Assembly (NCBI GenBank): GCA_040398845.1 | Contig: JBBATH010000001.1 | Location: 186,001-250,000 of the forward strand | Length of the DNA stretch: 64,000 nucleotides | Reading direction: 5' to 3' | From: WLND01 sp040398845 | GTDB lineage: Bacteria > Actinomycetota > Actinomycetes > S36-B12 | Part shown: positions 43,864 to 53,308 of the stretch, piece after piece | Numbering within the stretch: the stretch's first letter is position 1 | Layout of the letters: each line of letters starts with the position of its first letter | Program-made: the position numbers and the translations under genes | Notes under the pieces: model-generated | Told to the model about the DNA's origin: nothing | Seen by the model: only the letters and a program-made list of their open reading frames with translations | Databases searched by the model: none

Positions 43864-44169
43864 ATGGCTAAGAGCCTTGAGGATCTGCTGCGCGAACGCC
43901 CTGTCGATCGTGGCGCGGTTGATGCGCACAAGAAGCGCTTGCTGAATGAGGTCCGGGCCTACCGGCTTCGCGAATTGCGCGAGGCATCGAACGTGACCCA
44001 AGTTGAACTCGCCTCGTTACTCAATGTCAGTCAGAACCGCGTCTCTCGGATTGAGCACGGACAGATTGAACATTCCCAAGTCGACACCCTCCGAAGGTAT
44101 GTCGAAGCGCTCGGCGGCACGTTGCACATCGAGGTCGAGTATGGAGACGAACGCATCCAGATCGCGTAG
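43864..44169 (+). CDS. XRE-family antitoxin, copy B
   Basis: Helix-turn-helix antitoxin, 101 aa, ATG 43864 with AGGAAGGG upstream. SLEDLLRERPVDRGAVDAHK is the N-terminal helix; LREASNVTQVELASLLNVSQ then NRVSRIEHGQIEHSQVDTLR binds DNA, most likely the palindrome at 43459. The tail GGTLHIEVEYGDERIQIA may bind the toxin. Closely similar to copy A, giving possible cross-protection between the two modules. Confidence 0.88.
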   Translation: MAKSLEDLLRERPVDRGAVDAHKKRLLNEVRAYRLRELREASNVTQVELASLLNVSQNRVSRIEHGQIEHSQVDTLRRYVEALGGTLHIEVEYGDERIQIA

Positions 44170-44233
44170 AGCCGACATACGCCCTGAGCGACCCTCGAGA
44201 TCGTCCGCATCCTCGCAAAACGAAGGTACTAGA

Positions 44234-44611
44234 TGTGACCGTGGTCGGGATTGCCGAGGAGTCCATTGGCGAGAAAGACCCGCACCGCACCCTGAAGGCC
44301 GTAGCCGGGGGAGTTCAGAGCGAAGCTCATTTGCGGGTTTGCGCCTTGGGCCGAGGAGCACTGTGCTGTCGTAGGTGATGTCTGCGTCCGTGGTCGCACC
44401 TTGCTCATTCGACCGGAGTGCTGCCTTGAGATTTGCGGGAACCCCGATATTGACCCACCAATTCATGCAGGCCCATCCTGCTGACGGCTGCTCAGAAAGG
44501 CGCGCCATGTGTTGGGCTGGAACGAGCGGATTTCGCGGCGCGCCCTCGCCGGACGGGATGCTCAACGGCCCTGCGAGGCCTTCGCTTGGCGCGCTCACAC
44601 TGGCGGAAAGA
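44234..44611 (-). pseudogene. Broken duplicate of the secreted three-repeat protein
   Basis: Aligns with 45043-45539 of the intact gene on the same strand but lacks about 139 bases. The junction is at an eight-base direct repeat, GCTGTCGT, present at both ends of the missing piece (near 45161 and 45297). Stops interrupt the reading frame. It is joined to RDD copy C near 44612, showing a rearranged duplication. Confidence 0.75.
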
Positions 44612-44839
44612 TTGGTCGCCGGGCAGCCGCCATCGGCGTCGTTCGGCCAGCGGCTGCTCGGGATCTCGGTCGTGCGACTCGACGGCGGAAGGCTCTCCCT
44701 TTGGCGCATCGTCGTGCGCACGCTCCTCATCTTCCTCATCATCCCGGCGGTCGTCTACGACAACACGGGCCGCGGCCCGCACGATCGTGCGGTCGGAAGC
44801 GTCGCGATCCGGTCAAAACGCCGGGTCCAGCAGACCTGA
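44612..44839 (+). pseudogene. RDD-family membrane protein, copy C (5' truncated)
   Basis: Only the beginning GRQPPSA (a shifted remnant of GRRVAAIA) and then SFGQRLLGISVVRLDGGRLS, WRIVVRTLLIFLIIPAVVYD, NTGRGPHDRAVGSVAIR are present; the first two membrane helices are deleted. The reading frame upstream comes from the antisense of the secreted-protein fragment, so no proper start exists. Confidence 0.7.
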
Positions 44840-44848
44840 ACGCAGTTC

Positions 44849-44908
44849 GGGCGGGTTGATGTCGCTGCGCGTCAACGAACGTGCGCTTCGAGCGACATCA
44901 ACCCGCCC
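44849..44908. terminator. 18-bp perfect hairpin after RDD copy C
   Basis: GGGCGGGTTGATGTCGCT pairs with AGCGACATCAACCCGCCC around a 24-base loop. It stands between RDD copy C and the 3' end of the intact secreted-protein gene, presumably its original position as a bidirectional terminator. Confidence 0.8.
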
Positions 44909-44951
44909 AAACCGGCAGCGCCTGGCGCCGCCGGTTTCCTGGCTGGGGTTA

Positions 44952-46331
44952 CTAGGGGTTGAGCGTGACCGTGGTATCGAGTCCGACCCACCCTGCTCCC
45001 GACTGCTCGACCAGCCGAATCGCTGCCGGCCCGGCGTTGTCGGGATTGCCGAGGAGCCCATTGCCGAGCACGACTCGCACGGCGCCCTGGAGGCCGTAGC
45101 CGGGGGAGTTAAGGACGAAGCTCAACTGCGGGTTGACTCCTGCGGTCCACGAGCATTGCGCTGTCGTTGCGGTTGATGGAGTGGCGACCACCCGCACTGT
45201 CGACGGGCATGGCTTGCTCCCGGTGCTCTCGAAGGTCTTGAGCGCGGTGAAGCCCGGGAACACGAGTGTCACGTTGGTACCGGCCCAGGATGAGGCGCTG
45301 TCGTAGGTGATATCCGCGCCGGTTGTTGCGCCCTGGTCATACGACCGGAGGGCCGCCTTCAGGTTTGCAGGCACCCCGATCTGGACCCACCAGTTCATCG
45401 AGACCCATCCGGCTGAGGATTGCTCAGAAACACGTGCCATGTATTGGGCTGGGACGATCGGGTTTCGAAGCGTGCCCTCGCCGAACTGGATAGTCACCGG
45501 TCCCGCGAGACCCTCATTCGGAGCGCTCACGATGGCGGAGAAGATTGCACTCCCGCTCGTCTGGGTCCAACTGCACTGGGAGACGGTCGCGTTCTTGGGA
45601 GGCGCCGAGACCGTGATCGATGAGGGGCAGGGCGCGCTGCCGGTGTTTGAGAAGGTGTTTTGCGCGCTCCATCCCGGCAGGGTGAGGATCACATTCGTGT
45701 TCGCCCAACCTGAGGCACTGACGTACGTCGCGGTCGCTGCGGTGAGAGCACCGGCAATGAAGGTGCTCGGAGTCAGGGTGAAGGAGGACGGAACGTCGAT
45801 TGAGGTCCAGTTGGAGAGGGTCACCCAGCCGGCATCGGACTGCTCCGAGAGCCGAACTGCGTACTCGGCTGGCGCCACCGGATTCTTGAGCATGCCCTGG
45901 GAGAGGCCGATCGACACCGGACCGTCAAGGCCGCTTGAGGAGGTGACGACGACGGAGAAGACCGCGCCGCTGCTCGACTGGGTCCAGGTGCACTCACTGA
46001 ATACCGGCTTGGCGGTGCCAGAAGCGGGCTTGGCAGTTGTTGTGATCGAGGTAGGGCAGGGCGCTGAACCCGTGCTCACGAACGGATTCAAGGCGGTCCA
46101 GCCCGGCATCGTTAACACAACATTTGTGCTCGACCAGCCGGAATCGCTCGTGTAGGTAATGTTCGCGCCTGTCGTGTTGCCGGCATGCGGCGACAGCAGT
46201 GAGACCGAGAGGTCACTTGGCGCCCCGCCCGTCATGGCTGCGCCCGCGGGACCGGCGGTGAGAGTCAGGGTTGCGCAGGCGAGTGTGGCGCAGACGAGGG
46301 CTGACACGAATCGTCGAGGAGTTGAATGCAA
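44952..46331 (-). CDS. Secreted protein with three tandem ~140-aa repeats
   Basis: Exported protein of unknown function, 459 aa. Signal peptide: RRFVSALVCATLACATLTLT with cleavage near AGPAGAA-M. Three repeats follow, each with a 'GANITYTS-W--TNV-LTMPGW' strand set, a CP...C pair about 35 residues apart (CPTSITTTAK/ECTWTQ; CPSSITVSAP/QCSWTQ; CPSTVRVVAT/QCSWTA), a 'GL-GPVSI' strand and a 'P A-YAVRLSEQS-AGWV' end. The Cys pairs could be disulfides; the fold looks like beta-sandwich adhesion or surface-layer domains. No membrane anchor or sortase motif is seen. Fragments of this gene recur at 33701 and 44234. Confidence 0.75.
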   Translation of the reverse strand: MHSTPRRFVSALVCATLACATLTLTAGPAGAAMTGGAPSDLSVSLLSPHAGNTTGANITYTSDSGWSSTNVVLTMPGWTALNPFVSTGSAPCPTSITTTAKPASGTAKPVFSECTWTQSSSGAVFSVVVTSSSGLDGPVSIGLSQGMLKNPVAPAEYAVRLSEQSDAGWVTLSNWTSIDVPSSFTLTPSTFIAGALTAATATYVSASGWANTNVILTLPGWSAQNTFSNTGSAPCPSSITVSAPPKNATVSQCSWTQTSGSAIFSAIVSAPNEGLAGPVTIQFGEGTLRNPIVPAQYMARVSEQSSAGWVSMNWWVQIGVPANLKAALRSYDQGATTGADITYDSASSWAGTNVTLVFPGFTALKTFESTGSKPCPSTVRVVATPSTATTAQCSWTAGVNPQLSFVLNSPGYGLQGAVRVVLGNGLLGNPDNAGPAAIRLVEQSGAGWVGLDTTVTLNP

Positions 46332-46378
46332 GACGCTAGTTTAGGCATGGGGTCCAGCAATGCGCGGTCGATGGGAAA

Positions 46379-47794
46379 TCAACCCTCCGAATTGGGCGTG
46401 CGCCCGTTGGAGGGGTCCCACGAGGACTTCCTGAACCGGTAGAAGAGAAGCGGCCCGCCACCGAGGATCACGATTCCGAGGAGCAGCAATGAGATATGGA
46501 CGACGTTGTTCATGGGCGATCCTGGGAGATGGAAGAACCCGATGACGAAAGCCAGCAGGCTTGCCGAGAAACCAACCCAGCCCACCAGTCGCATTGCAGG
46601 TGCCCTGAATCCGCGCGGTACCTCCGGCTGGGTGCGCCGCAATTTCAGTGCGGTCATGAACAGGATCATGTACATGATCATGTCCAGTTGGACAGCAATC
46701 GCCGTCAGGATCCAAAAGGCGGAATTGACATCGGGAATGATCGCGAAGAACATCGCGAGGATGGATACGAGGATGCCCTGAACGATGAGGATATTGACCT
46801 GAACGCCGGCGCCGTTGGTCTTCTGCAGGGCCCTTGGCAGGTAGCCACTCCTTGCGACAAGGAGCAAGCCCCGGCTCGGTCCGGGTATCCAGGTGACAAC
46901 ACTGGCGAGGATCCCGACCACGATGAGCAGGCCCATGGCACTGGTGCCCCAGGGTATGCCGACGCGGTCAAAGAAGGCGTCAAATGCCTGCATCACTCCA
47001 GTGGTGAGGTCAATGCCCGTTGCCGGCACACCCACGGCAATCGCCAGGGTAGGGGGAATGAACACGAGCAGGATGAGGATCGACGCCAGGCCGATCGACT
47101 TCGGGAAACCCTTCCGAGGGTTAATCATGTCGGGCACATGCACCGCATTGACCTCCATCCCCGCGTAGGCGAGGAAGTTGCTGACGATGAGCACGATGCT
47201 GGCGATACCGGTGAAGGCTGGCAGGTAGTCCGAGACAGACCCTGTCTGTAGCTGCGATTGCCCACCGTCAGCAAGGTAGATGATCGCCATCACGACGAGC
47301 ATCGCCGCTGGCACCAGGGTCCCGATGACAAGTCCCTTGCTTCCTACGAACGCCGTGTAACTCATACCCCGCAGGGAGATCATCGTGGCAATCCAGTAGA
47401 CGATCAGGATCGTCGATCCGACGAAAAGTCCGTTGGCTGCTAGCGAGGGTTGAAAGACATAGGCCAAGGCCCCGGCGAAATAGGCAAGTTGCGCCGGAAA
47501 CCAGACAACCACGGACATCCACTGCTGCCAGATTGCCAGGAATCCGAGCCGATCCCCGTACGCCGCTCGAACCCAGCCGAATACCCCACCATTCCAGCCG
47601 CTGGCGAGTTCGGCTGCCACCAGGGCCACCGGCACGAGAAAGACGATCGCCGGGAGCACATACATGAAGATGGAGGCCAAGCCGTAAGGAGCCATCGCCG
47701 GCAGCACGCGGATACTTGCAACGGCTGCTGTCGTGAGGAGCGCCATGGTGACCCAGGTCATGCCGATACCTCGCCCCTGACCGGGGGAGTTCAT
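46379..47794 (-). CDS. APC-family amino acid permease (GadC/YjeM-like)
   Basis: Membrane transporter of the amino acid-polyamine-organocation superfamily, 471 aa with about 12 hydrophobic helices. TWVTMALLTTAAVASIRVLP, then AELASGWNGGVFGWVRAAYG, is the conserved first helix and 'GG-F-WV' motif of glutamate:GABA-antiporter-like members; YAGMEVNAVHVPDMINPRKG and PRKGFPKSIGLASIL are family typical. The C-terminus is short and basic. Substrate unknown; the conserved family includes glutamate, GABA and other neutral amino acids. Confidence 0.87.
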   Translation of the reverse strand: MNSPGQGRGIGMTWVTMALLTTAAVASIRVLPAMAPYGLASIFMYVLPAIVFLVPVALVAAELASGWNGGVFGWVRAAYGDRLGFLAIWQQWMSVVVWFPAQLAYFAGALAYVFQPSLAANGLFVGSTILIVYWIATMISLRGMSYTAFVGSKGLVIGTLVPAAMLVVMAIIYLADGGQSQLQTGSVSDYLPAFTGIASIVLIVSNFLAYAGMEVNAVHVPDMINPRKGFPKSIGLASILILLVFIPPTLAIAVGVPATGIDLTTGVMQAFDAFFDRVGIPWGTSAMGLLIVVGILASVVTWIPGPSRGLLLVARSGYLPRALQKTNGAGVQVNILIVQGILVSILAMFFAIIPDVNSAFWILTAIAVQLDMIMYMILFMTALKLRRTQPEVPRGFRAPAMRLVGWVGFSASLLAFVIGFFHLPGSPMNNVVHISLLLLGIVILGGGPLLFYRFRKSSWDPSNGRTPNSEG

Positions 47795-48080
47795 CGTGGC
47801 CCTCGGCTCTCAAATGCAACGAGAGCAGCAGCGCCGACTGAATGAATGACCCGCAGATAGGACCGTGCAGGCATCATGGGTTCCTTTGGTCCGTCAAGCG
47901 CGGGGGTACACACAGTGTCACGTTAAGGCTCACGTCAACCTTGAACACCCCATCGCACAGAGTTCCTCAATGAGGCATGCGGCGACAATGCGCCAATTAT
48001 GAACCGAGTACCACGACATGCGTGCCTGCATCCACGGAGTTGCCGGTAGCCTTCGGTTGACCAAGGGGCTGGGGGATCGC

Positions 48081-51000
48081 GTGGACGTATTCGATATTCA
48101 CGGTCGGGTGATTGCGGACTACCGCGCATTCACCTCTGCGTTCGTTGAGGTGCGCGACGAGCGGATCAAGCAATTCGTCCAGGGTCAGTTCGAACGAGGC
48201 GTTCAGTGGCCGAAGCCATGGCTGAGTCTCAACCCGAACTTCGAATCGGGCGGCTCCGTCAGTGAACTCGTCGAAGCCGGCGTCCTGCATCCGGAGAACG
48301 AGCGAATCTTCCGATTCAAGGCCGATCCCGAATCCCTCGTTGGCAATGGCATGGTCCTGCACCGGCATCAGGCGGATGCCATCAGGGCCGCTCAGTCTGG
48401 CAAGTCGTACGTGCTCACCACAGGTACCGGTTCGGGCAAGTCCCTTGCCTACATCGTTCCGATCGTTGATGCCGTCCTCCGGGAGACAGCGGAGAACGGC
48501 GGCAAGCGACTGCCGGGCGTCAAGGCGATCATCGTGTATCCCATGAATGCACTGGCCAACTCGCAACTTGGGGAACTGCGCAAGTTCCTCAAGCACGGAT
48601 ATCCCGCGGGCGGTGAGCCGGTGACCTTTGCCCGATACACCGGGCAGGAATCATCGGATGAGCGAGCGAAGATTCTCGCTGAACCCCCCGACATCCTGCT
48701 CACGAACTACGTGATGCTCGAACTCGTTCTTACTCGGCCAGATGAGCGAAAGCACCTGATCCGGGCTGCGCAAGGCCTGCGTTTCCTGGCCCTCGATGAA
48801 CTGCACACCTATCGCGGCCGCCAGGGCGCCGATGTGAGCATGCTCATCCGTCGAGTGCGCGACGCCTGCGCTTCGCCAACCCTTCAGGTGATCGGCACAT
48901 CGGCGACTATGTCGTCAGGTGGCTCGGTCGACGATCAGCGCGCGACCGTTGCGGAGGTTGCGACGAGGCTGTTCGGCACCGAAGTGACCCCGGATCACGT
49001 CATCGGGGAGCACCTGCAACGGGCTACGCCGGAGGCTCCTGCTGCCCGAGCAGACCTCGCTGCCTCCGTTTCCGGCTGGGCGGCAGGCAACCGGGGGCGA
49101 ACGTTCGAAGAACTGGCCGCAGACCCCTTGGCAGCATGGGTGGAAACCACGTTCGGGCTTGAGCGAGAAGGGGGCGACGGCCGCCTGGTGAGGCGCAAGC
49201 CGACGACCGTTCCAGAGGCGGCCGCCCGATTGTCCGAAGCGACGGGCAACCCGGACGAAGACTGCGAAACGGCCATTCAATCGGTGCTGCTGGCCGGGTC
49301 GAACGTGCACGGCTCCAATGGTCGGCCGCTCTTTGCGTTTCGCCTGCATCAATTCCTGTCAAAGGGCGACACGGTGCATGTGTCACTCGAGCCCGAGAGT
49401 ACCCGCTACATCACCGATGCCTATCAACTGCGAGTTCCGGGCCATGCGGAGAAAGCATTGCTGCCCTTAGGCTTCTGCCGAGAATGCGGCCAGGAGTACC
49501 TCGTTGTCGCCAAGGTCGACAAGTTCGGAGATACGGTCTTCGTTCCACGGCAGGACAATGACGCATCGGGCGGCGATGCCGTCACCGGCTACCTCTACGT
49601 GTCCGAGGACCTTCCATGGCCCAATGATCCGCTTTCTGCTGGCCGGATTCCCGACCACTGGCTGCAGCCCGACGACCGGGGCGGGAACGAGGTCATCGCA
49701 TCCAAGCGCAAGTACCTGCCCGAAGAGGTTTGGACGACCCCGGACGGCACGAGGGTGAGCAGTTCCGAGGGAGGGCTGCGCGCCTGGTTCATGTCGACCC
49801 CCTTTGCGTTCTGCCTGCGGTGCAGGGTCTCCTACGAGCAGGTCCGTGGCAATGACTTTGGAAAGCTGGCCACTCTTGACAAGGAAGGCCGATCATCGGC
49901 GGTGACGATCGTGAGTTCCAGTGTCGTCCGGGCGCTGAACTCGCTAGGGGCTGACGAACTTCCGCTTGATGCCCGCAAACTGCTCACGTTTGTCGATAAT
50001 CGTCAGGACGCCTCGCTACAGGCCGGTCATCTCAATGATTTCGTGCTCGTGGCGCAGTTGCGCGGCGCCGTCCACCGTGCGGCAAGCGCTGAGGGAATGC
50101 TCACCCACGAGTCAGTCGCCCAGCACGTGAGCCGGGCGATGGGCCTGCAGATGGTCGACTTCGCATCGAACCCGCATGCCAAGTTCGCAGCAAAGGATCA
50201 GGCCGAACGAGCATTGCGGCAGGTGGTCGAGTATCGGATCTACACCGATCTCGAGCGCGGCTGGCGAATCACTATGCCCAATCTGGAGCAGACCGGGTTG
50301 CTCCGCATCGATTATGCGGATCTGCCGGAAATCGCTGCCGACGCGGAGTCCTGGGTGGGTGCCCACCCGGAGCTCTCGGCTCTGCCGAATGCCCAGCGGG
50401 CTGAACTGCTCAAGCTGCTCATGGACGAGTTGCGCCGATCTTTGTGTATTGACGTCGATGCCCTGACCCAGGAGGGCTTTGAGCGGTTGGCCCGCGACTC
50501 TCGTCAGCACCTCATCGAGCCGTGGGCGCTGCCGGAGAGCGAACGCATCCCACAGGTCGGAACCCTCTACCCGTCGAAGAGCTCGCCCGGCATGCCACGG
50601 GGCGATGTGTTCATGTCGGGGCTTGGCACGTTTGGCCGGTACCTGCGAGGTGCCCGCGGCATCGGTACGCACCTCAATGCCGATGACTCCCAAGCAGTCA
50701 TCAAGGACATGCTCCGCGTCCTCGACGAATGCGGCCTCCTGACAAGGGTTTCCCAGCAGGCGGATGGCACGCCTGGGTACCGCATCAAGGCTTCGGCACT
50801 CATCTGGCTCCCAGGAGACGGAACCAAGGGTGCTGAAGACCCTCTGCGCAAGAGCCTTGACTCCGAGGCTGTCGCCCGGGTCAACCCATTCTTCAGGGAC
50901 CTCTACCGCGACATCGCCCTGTCCCTGGCAGGCATGCACGCAAAGGAGCACACCGCTCAGGTCCCGCAGGAGAAGCGCATTGCCCGCGAGGATGAGTTTC

Positions 51001-53291
51001 GGGCAGGAATCCTTCCCCTCCTGTATTGCTCTCCGACGATGGAGCTCGGCGTCGACATCGCGAGCCTCAACGCGGTGGGCCTGCGCAATGTCCCGCCGAC
51101 TCCCGCCAACTACGCCCAGCGGTCCGGGCGTGCAGGTCGATCAGGGCAGCCGGCATTGGTTGTGACCTACTGCGCCACCGGCAACTCCCACGACAGCTAC
51201 TACTTTCGCCACAGCCGCGACATGGTGGCGGGCTCGGTCGTGGCACCAAGGCTCGACCTGGCCAACGAGGATCTCGTTCGATCTCACGTGCACGCAATCT
51301 GGCTCGCCGAGACAGACCAGTCGATGAAGTCGCGCATCACCGACGTGGTGGACGCCACGGGTGATCATCCGAGCCTGGCGATCTACCCCGACATCTGGGC
51401 CGCGCTGAATGACCCTCTTCCAATGAACCGTGCGATCGTCCGAGCCCAGCGCGTCATCTCCGACGTCCGCCAGGCGTGGACGTCATCGGGTGACGATGTG
51501 ACGTGGTGGTATGACGACTGGGTCAACGATCAGGTTGCGGGTGCTGCGCAGGCCCTTGACCGCGCGTTCGATCGTTGGCGAATGCTCTATCGGGCGGCCC
51601 GCGCCGAATACGAAGAGCAATCCAAGCTGGCAATTGACGCGAAGGCCTCGGCGGGCCTACGGAAGTCCGCAGCCCGTCGCGCGGCTGATTCAAGAAACCA
51701 GTTGAACCTGCTGCAAAACGAGGAGAGCGAACTCGGCCAGACCGACTTCTACTCCTACCGGTACCTGGCGTCGGAGGGATTCCTGCCCGGCTACTCCTTC
51801 CCAAGGCTGCCGCTCGCGGCGTATGTTCCCGGCACGCGAACGACGGCCAAGGATGGCGGCGAGTACATCCAGAGGCCGCGGTTCCTCGCGATCAGCGAGT
51901 TTGGTCCCGGGGCCCTGATCTACCACGAAGGCTCCCGATACGAGGTCAACCGCATTCAGCTGCCGCGCACCGCGGGGGGTGATCCGAGGGCCGTTGACAC
52001 CGAGGAGGCGCGCCGCTGCCACGCCTGCGGTTATCACCATCCGGTTGCTGTCGGAACGGATGTGTGCGACGTCTGCGGCGAGCAACTCGGCGCGAAGAGC
52101 TACGGGCTCCTTCGGCTCCAGACCGTCTTCACCCGAAGGCGTGAACGCATCTCCAGCGACGAGGAGGAGCGACGCAAGTCCGGGTTCGAACTCGAGGTGT
52201 CGTATCGATTCCATGGGCATGGGGATCGGCCGGGTTTCATCGCTGCGGAGGCCAGCACATCAGGGCGGACACTGCTGCACCTCACCTACGCCGACAGCGC
52301 GACGATTCGCATCGCGAACATCGGGCGCAGGCGTCGGAAGGATCCGTCCGATCGAGGCTTCTGGCTGGATCTCGCCCAGGGCAAGTGGCTCTCGGAGAAG
52401 GGAGCGTCGGACGCGACCGTCGACGCAAATGGACTCGACGAGGCGGACGATGTTCAGGCGCGACGCAAGGTCATCCCCTATGTCGAGGATCGGCGCAACA
52501 TCCTCGTCACCCGACTGGCCGACAGCATTGACCCCGGTGCTGCCGTGACGCTGCGCTACGCCCTCGAGCGCGGCGCCGAGGCACTCTTTCAATTGGAGGA
52601 CACCGAACTCGACAGCCAGTTGCTGCCAGATCCTGACAACCGGGGGAGGGCGTTGTTCACTGAGTCGGCCGAGGGGGGCGCCGGAGCATTGCGCAGGCTC
52701 GTTGCTGAGCCAAGGGCATTGGCCCTCGTGGCCGGCAAGGCACTTGAGATCGCCCACTTCGATCCCGTGACCGGCCAGGACCTCGATCACGCGCCGGGTG
52801 CAAGTGAGCGCTGCGAACGAGCCTGCTACGACTGCCTGCTCAGCTACCGAAACCAACTTGAGCACTCCGTCATCAACCGGCATGACATTCGTGACCTCCT
52901 GCTTGAGTTGACGAGATCGACGACAACCGCAGGTGCAGGTGGCCGCAATCGCGATGATCAGCGAGAGGTCCTGAAGAAGCTTGCGGACTCGGGGCTCGAA
53001 CGAGACTTCGTCATTTGGCTCGATGAACAGGGCTACCGACTTCCGGACGACGCACAGATCACCGTCGAAGGTGCGAGGGCGCGGCCTGACCTGGTCTACG
53101 AGTCAGCTGACACCCGTGTCGCGGTGTTCATCGATGGGCCGCATCATGACGCGGTCCACCAGATCGAGCGCGATCAGCTGGCGCAGACCCGGCTTGAAGA
53201 TCTCGGCTGGCTCGTCATCAGAGTGCGGCACGACGACGACTGGGTCACATTGGTCGGGAGCTATCCATCTGTATTCGGTGCAAGTGCGTGA
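48081..53291 (+). CDS. Giant DEAD/DExH helicase with DUF1998-type and C-terminal nuclease-like domains
   Basis: Defence-island ATPase, 1736 aa from GTG 48081 (GGGGGA upstream); an ATG 21 codons earlier is possible. N-terminal Q-motif-like RHQADAIRAA, Walker A TGTGSGKS near residue 115 and DELH at 239 are followed by helicase motif VI QRSGRAGRSG near 1013. A zinc-ribbon region CHACGYHHP...CDVCG lies near 1313, and the DUF1998-type segment CERACYDCLLSYRNQLEHSV near 1578. The last about 120 residues (PDLVYESADTRVAVFIDGPH near 1670) resemble the Vsr-like DUF559/PD-(D/E)XK endonuclease tail. DrmA and DrmB of DISARM are usually separate helicase and DUF1998 proteins; here they appear fused, with a nuclease added. 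Confidence 0.85.
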   Translation: MDVFDIHGRVIADYRAFTSAFVEVRDERIKQFVQGQFERGVQWPKPWLSLNPNFESGGSVSELVEAGVLHPENERIFRFKADPESLVGNGMVLHRHQADAIRAAQSGKSYVLTTGTGSGKSLAYIVPIVDAVLRETAENGGKRLPGVKAIIVYPMNALANSQLGELRKFLKHGYPAGGEPVTFARYTGQESSDERAKILAEPPDILLTNYVMLELVLTRPDERKHLIRAAQGLRFLALDELHTYRGRQGADVSMLIRRVRDACASPTLQVIGTSATMSSGGSVDDQRATVAEVATRLFGTEVTPDHVIGEHLQRATPEAPAARADLAASVSGWAAGNRGRTFEELAADPLAAWVETTFGLEREGGDGRLVRRKPTTVPEAAARLSEATGNPDEDCETAIQSVLLAGSNVHGSNGRPLFAFRLHQFLSKGDTVHVSLEPESTRYITDAYQLRVPGHAEKALLPLGFCRECGQEYLVVAKVDKFGDTVFVPRQDNDASGGDAVTGYLYVSEDLPWPNDPLSAGRIPDHWLQPDDRGGNEVIASKRKYLPEEVWTTPDGTRVSSSEGGLRAWFMSTPFAFCLRCRVSYEQVRGNDFGKLATLDKEGRSSAVTIVSSSVVRALNSLGADELPLDARKLLTFVDNRQDASLQAGHLNDFVLVAQLRGAVHRAASAEGMLTHESVAQHVSRAMGLQMVDFASNPHAKFAAKDQAERALRQVVEYRIYTDLERGWRITMPNLEQTGLLRIDYADLPEIAADAESWVGAHPELSALPNAQRAELLKLLMDELRRSLCIDVDALTQEGFERLARDSRQHLIEPWALPESERIPQVGTLYPSKSSPGMPRGDVFMSGLGTFGRYLRGARGIGTHLNADDSQAVIKDMLRVLDECGLLTRVSQQADGTPGYRIKASALIWLPGDGTKGAEDPLRKSLDSEAVARVNPFFRDLYRDIALSLAGMHAKEHTAQVPQEKRIAREDEFRAGILPLLYCSPTMELGVDIASLNAVGLRNVPPTPANYAQRSGRAGRSGQPALVVTYCATGNSHDSYYFRHSRDMVAGSVVAPRLDLANEDLVRSHVHAIWLAETDQSMKSRITDVVDATGDHPSLAIYPDIWAALNDPLPMNRAIVRAQRVISDVRQAWTSSGDDVTWWYDDWVNDQVAGAAQALDRAFDRWRMLYRAARAEYEEQSKLAIDAKASAGLRKSAARRAADSRNQLNLLQNEESELGQTDFYSYRYLASEGFLPGYSFPRLPLAAYVPGTRTTAKDGGEYIQRPRFLAISEFGPGALIYHEGSRYEVNRIQLPRTAGGDPRAVDTEEARRCHACGYHHPVAVGTDVCDVCGEQLGAKSYGLLRLQTVFTRRRERISSDEEERRKSGFELEVSYRFHGHGDRPGFIAAEASTSGRTLLHLTYADSATIRIANIGRRRRKDPSDRGFWLDLAQGKWLSEKGASDATVDANGLDEADDVQARRKVIPYVEDRRNILVTRLADSIDPGAAVTLRYALERGAEALFQLEDTELDSQLLPDPDNRGRALFTESAEGGAGALRRLVAEPRALALVAGKALEIAHFDPVTGQDLDHAPGASERCERACYDCLLSYRNQLEHSVINRHDIRDLLLELTRSTTTAGAGGRNRDDQREVLKKLADSGLERDFVIWLDEQGYRLPDDAQITVEGARARPDLVYESADTRVAVFIDGPHHDAVHQIERDQLAQTRLEDLGWLVIRVRHDDDWVTLVGSYPSVFGASA

Positions 53292-53308
53292 CAACCCCGG
53301 GAGGCAAG

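Larger units (their letters stand above)
42670..44169. repeat. Direct repeat unit B (RDD-hairpin-toxin-antitoxin, nearly intact)
   Basis: Same order as unit A (33054-34334) but with full-length RDD, RelE-like toxin and XRE antitoxin genes, and only the txe remnant degraded. The two units bracket the formamide/formate block in direct orientation. Confidence 0.8.

Noticed and set aside
33054..44169. Composite transposon
   Set aside because: Direct flanking copies exist, but no transposase, terminal inverted repeat or target-site duplication was found.
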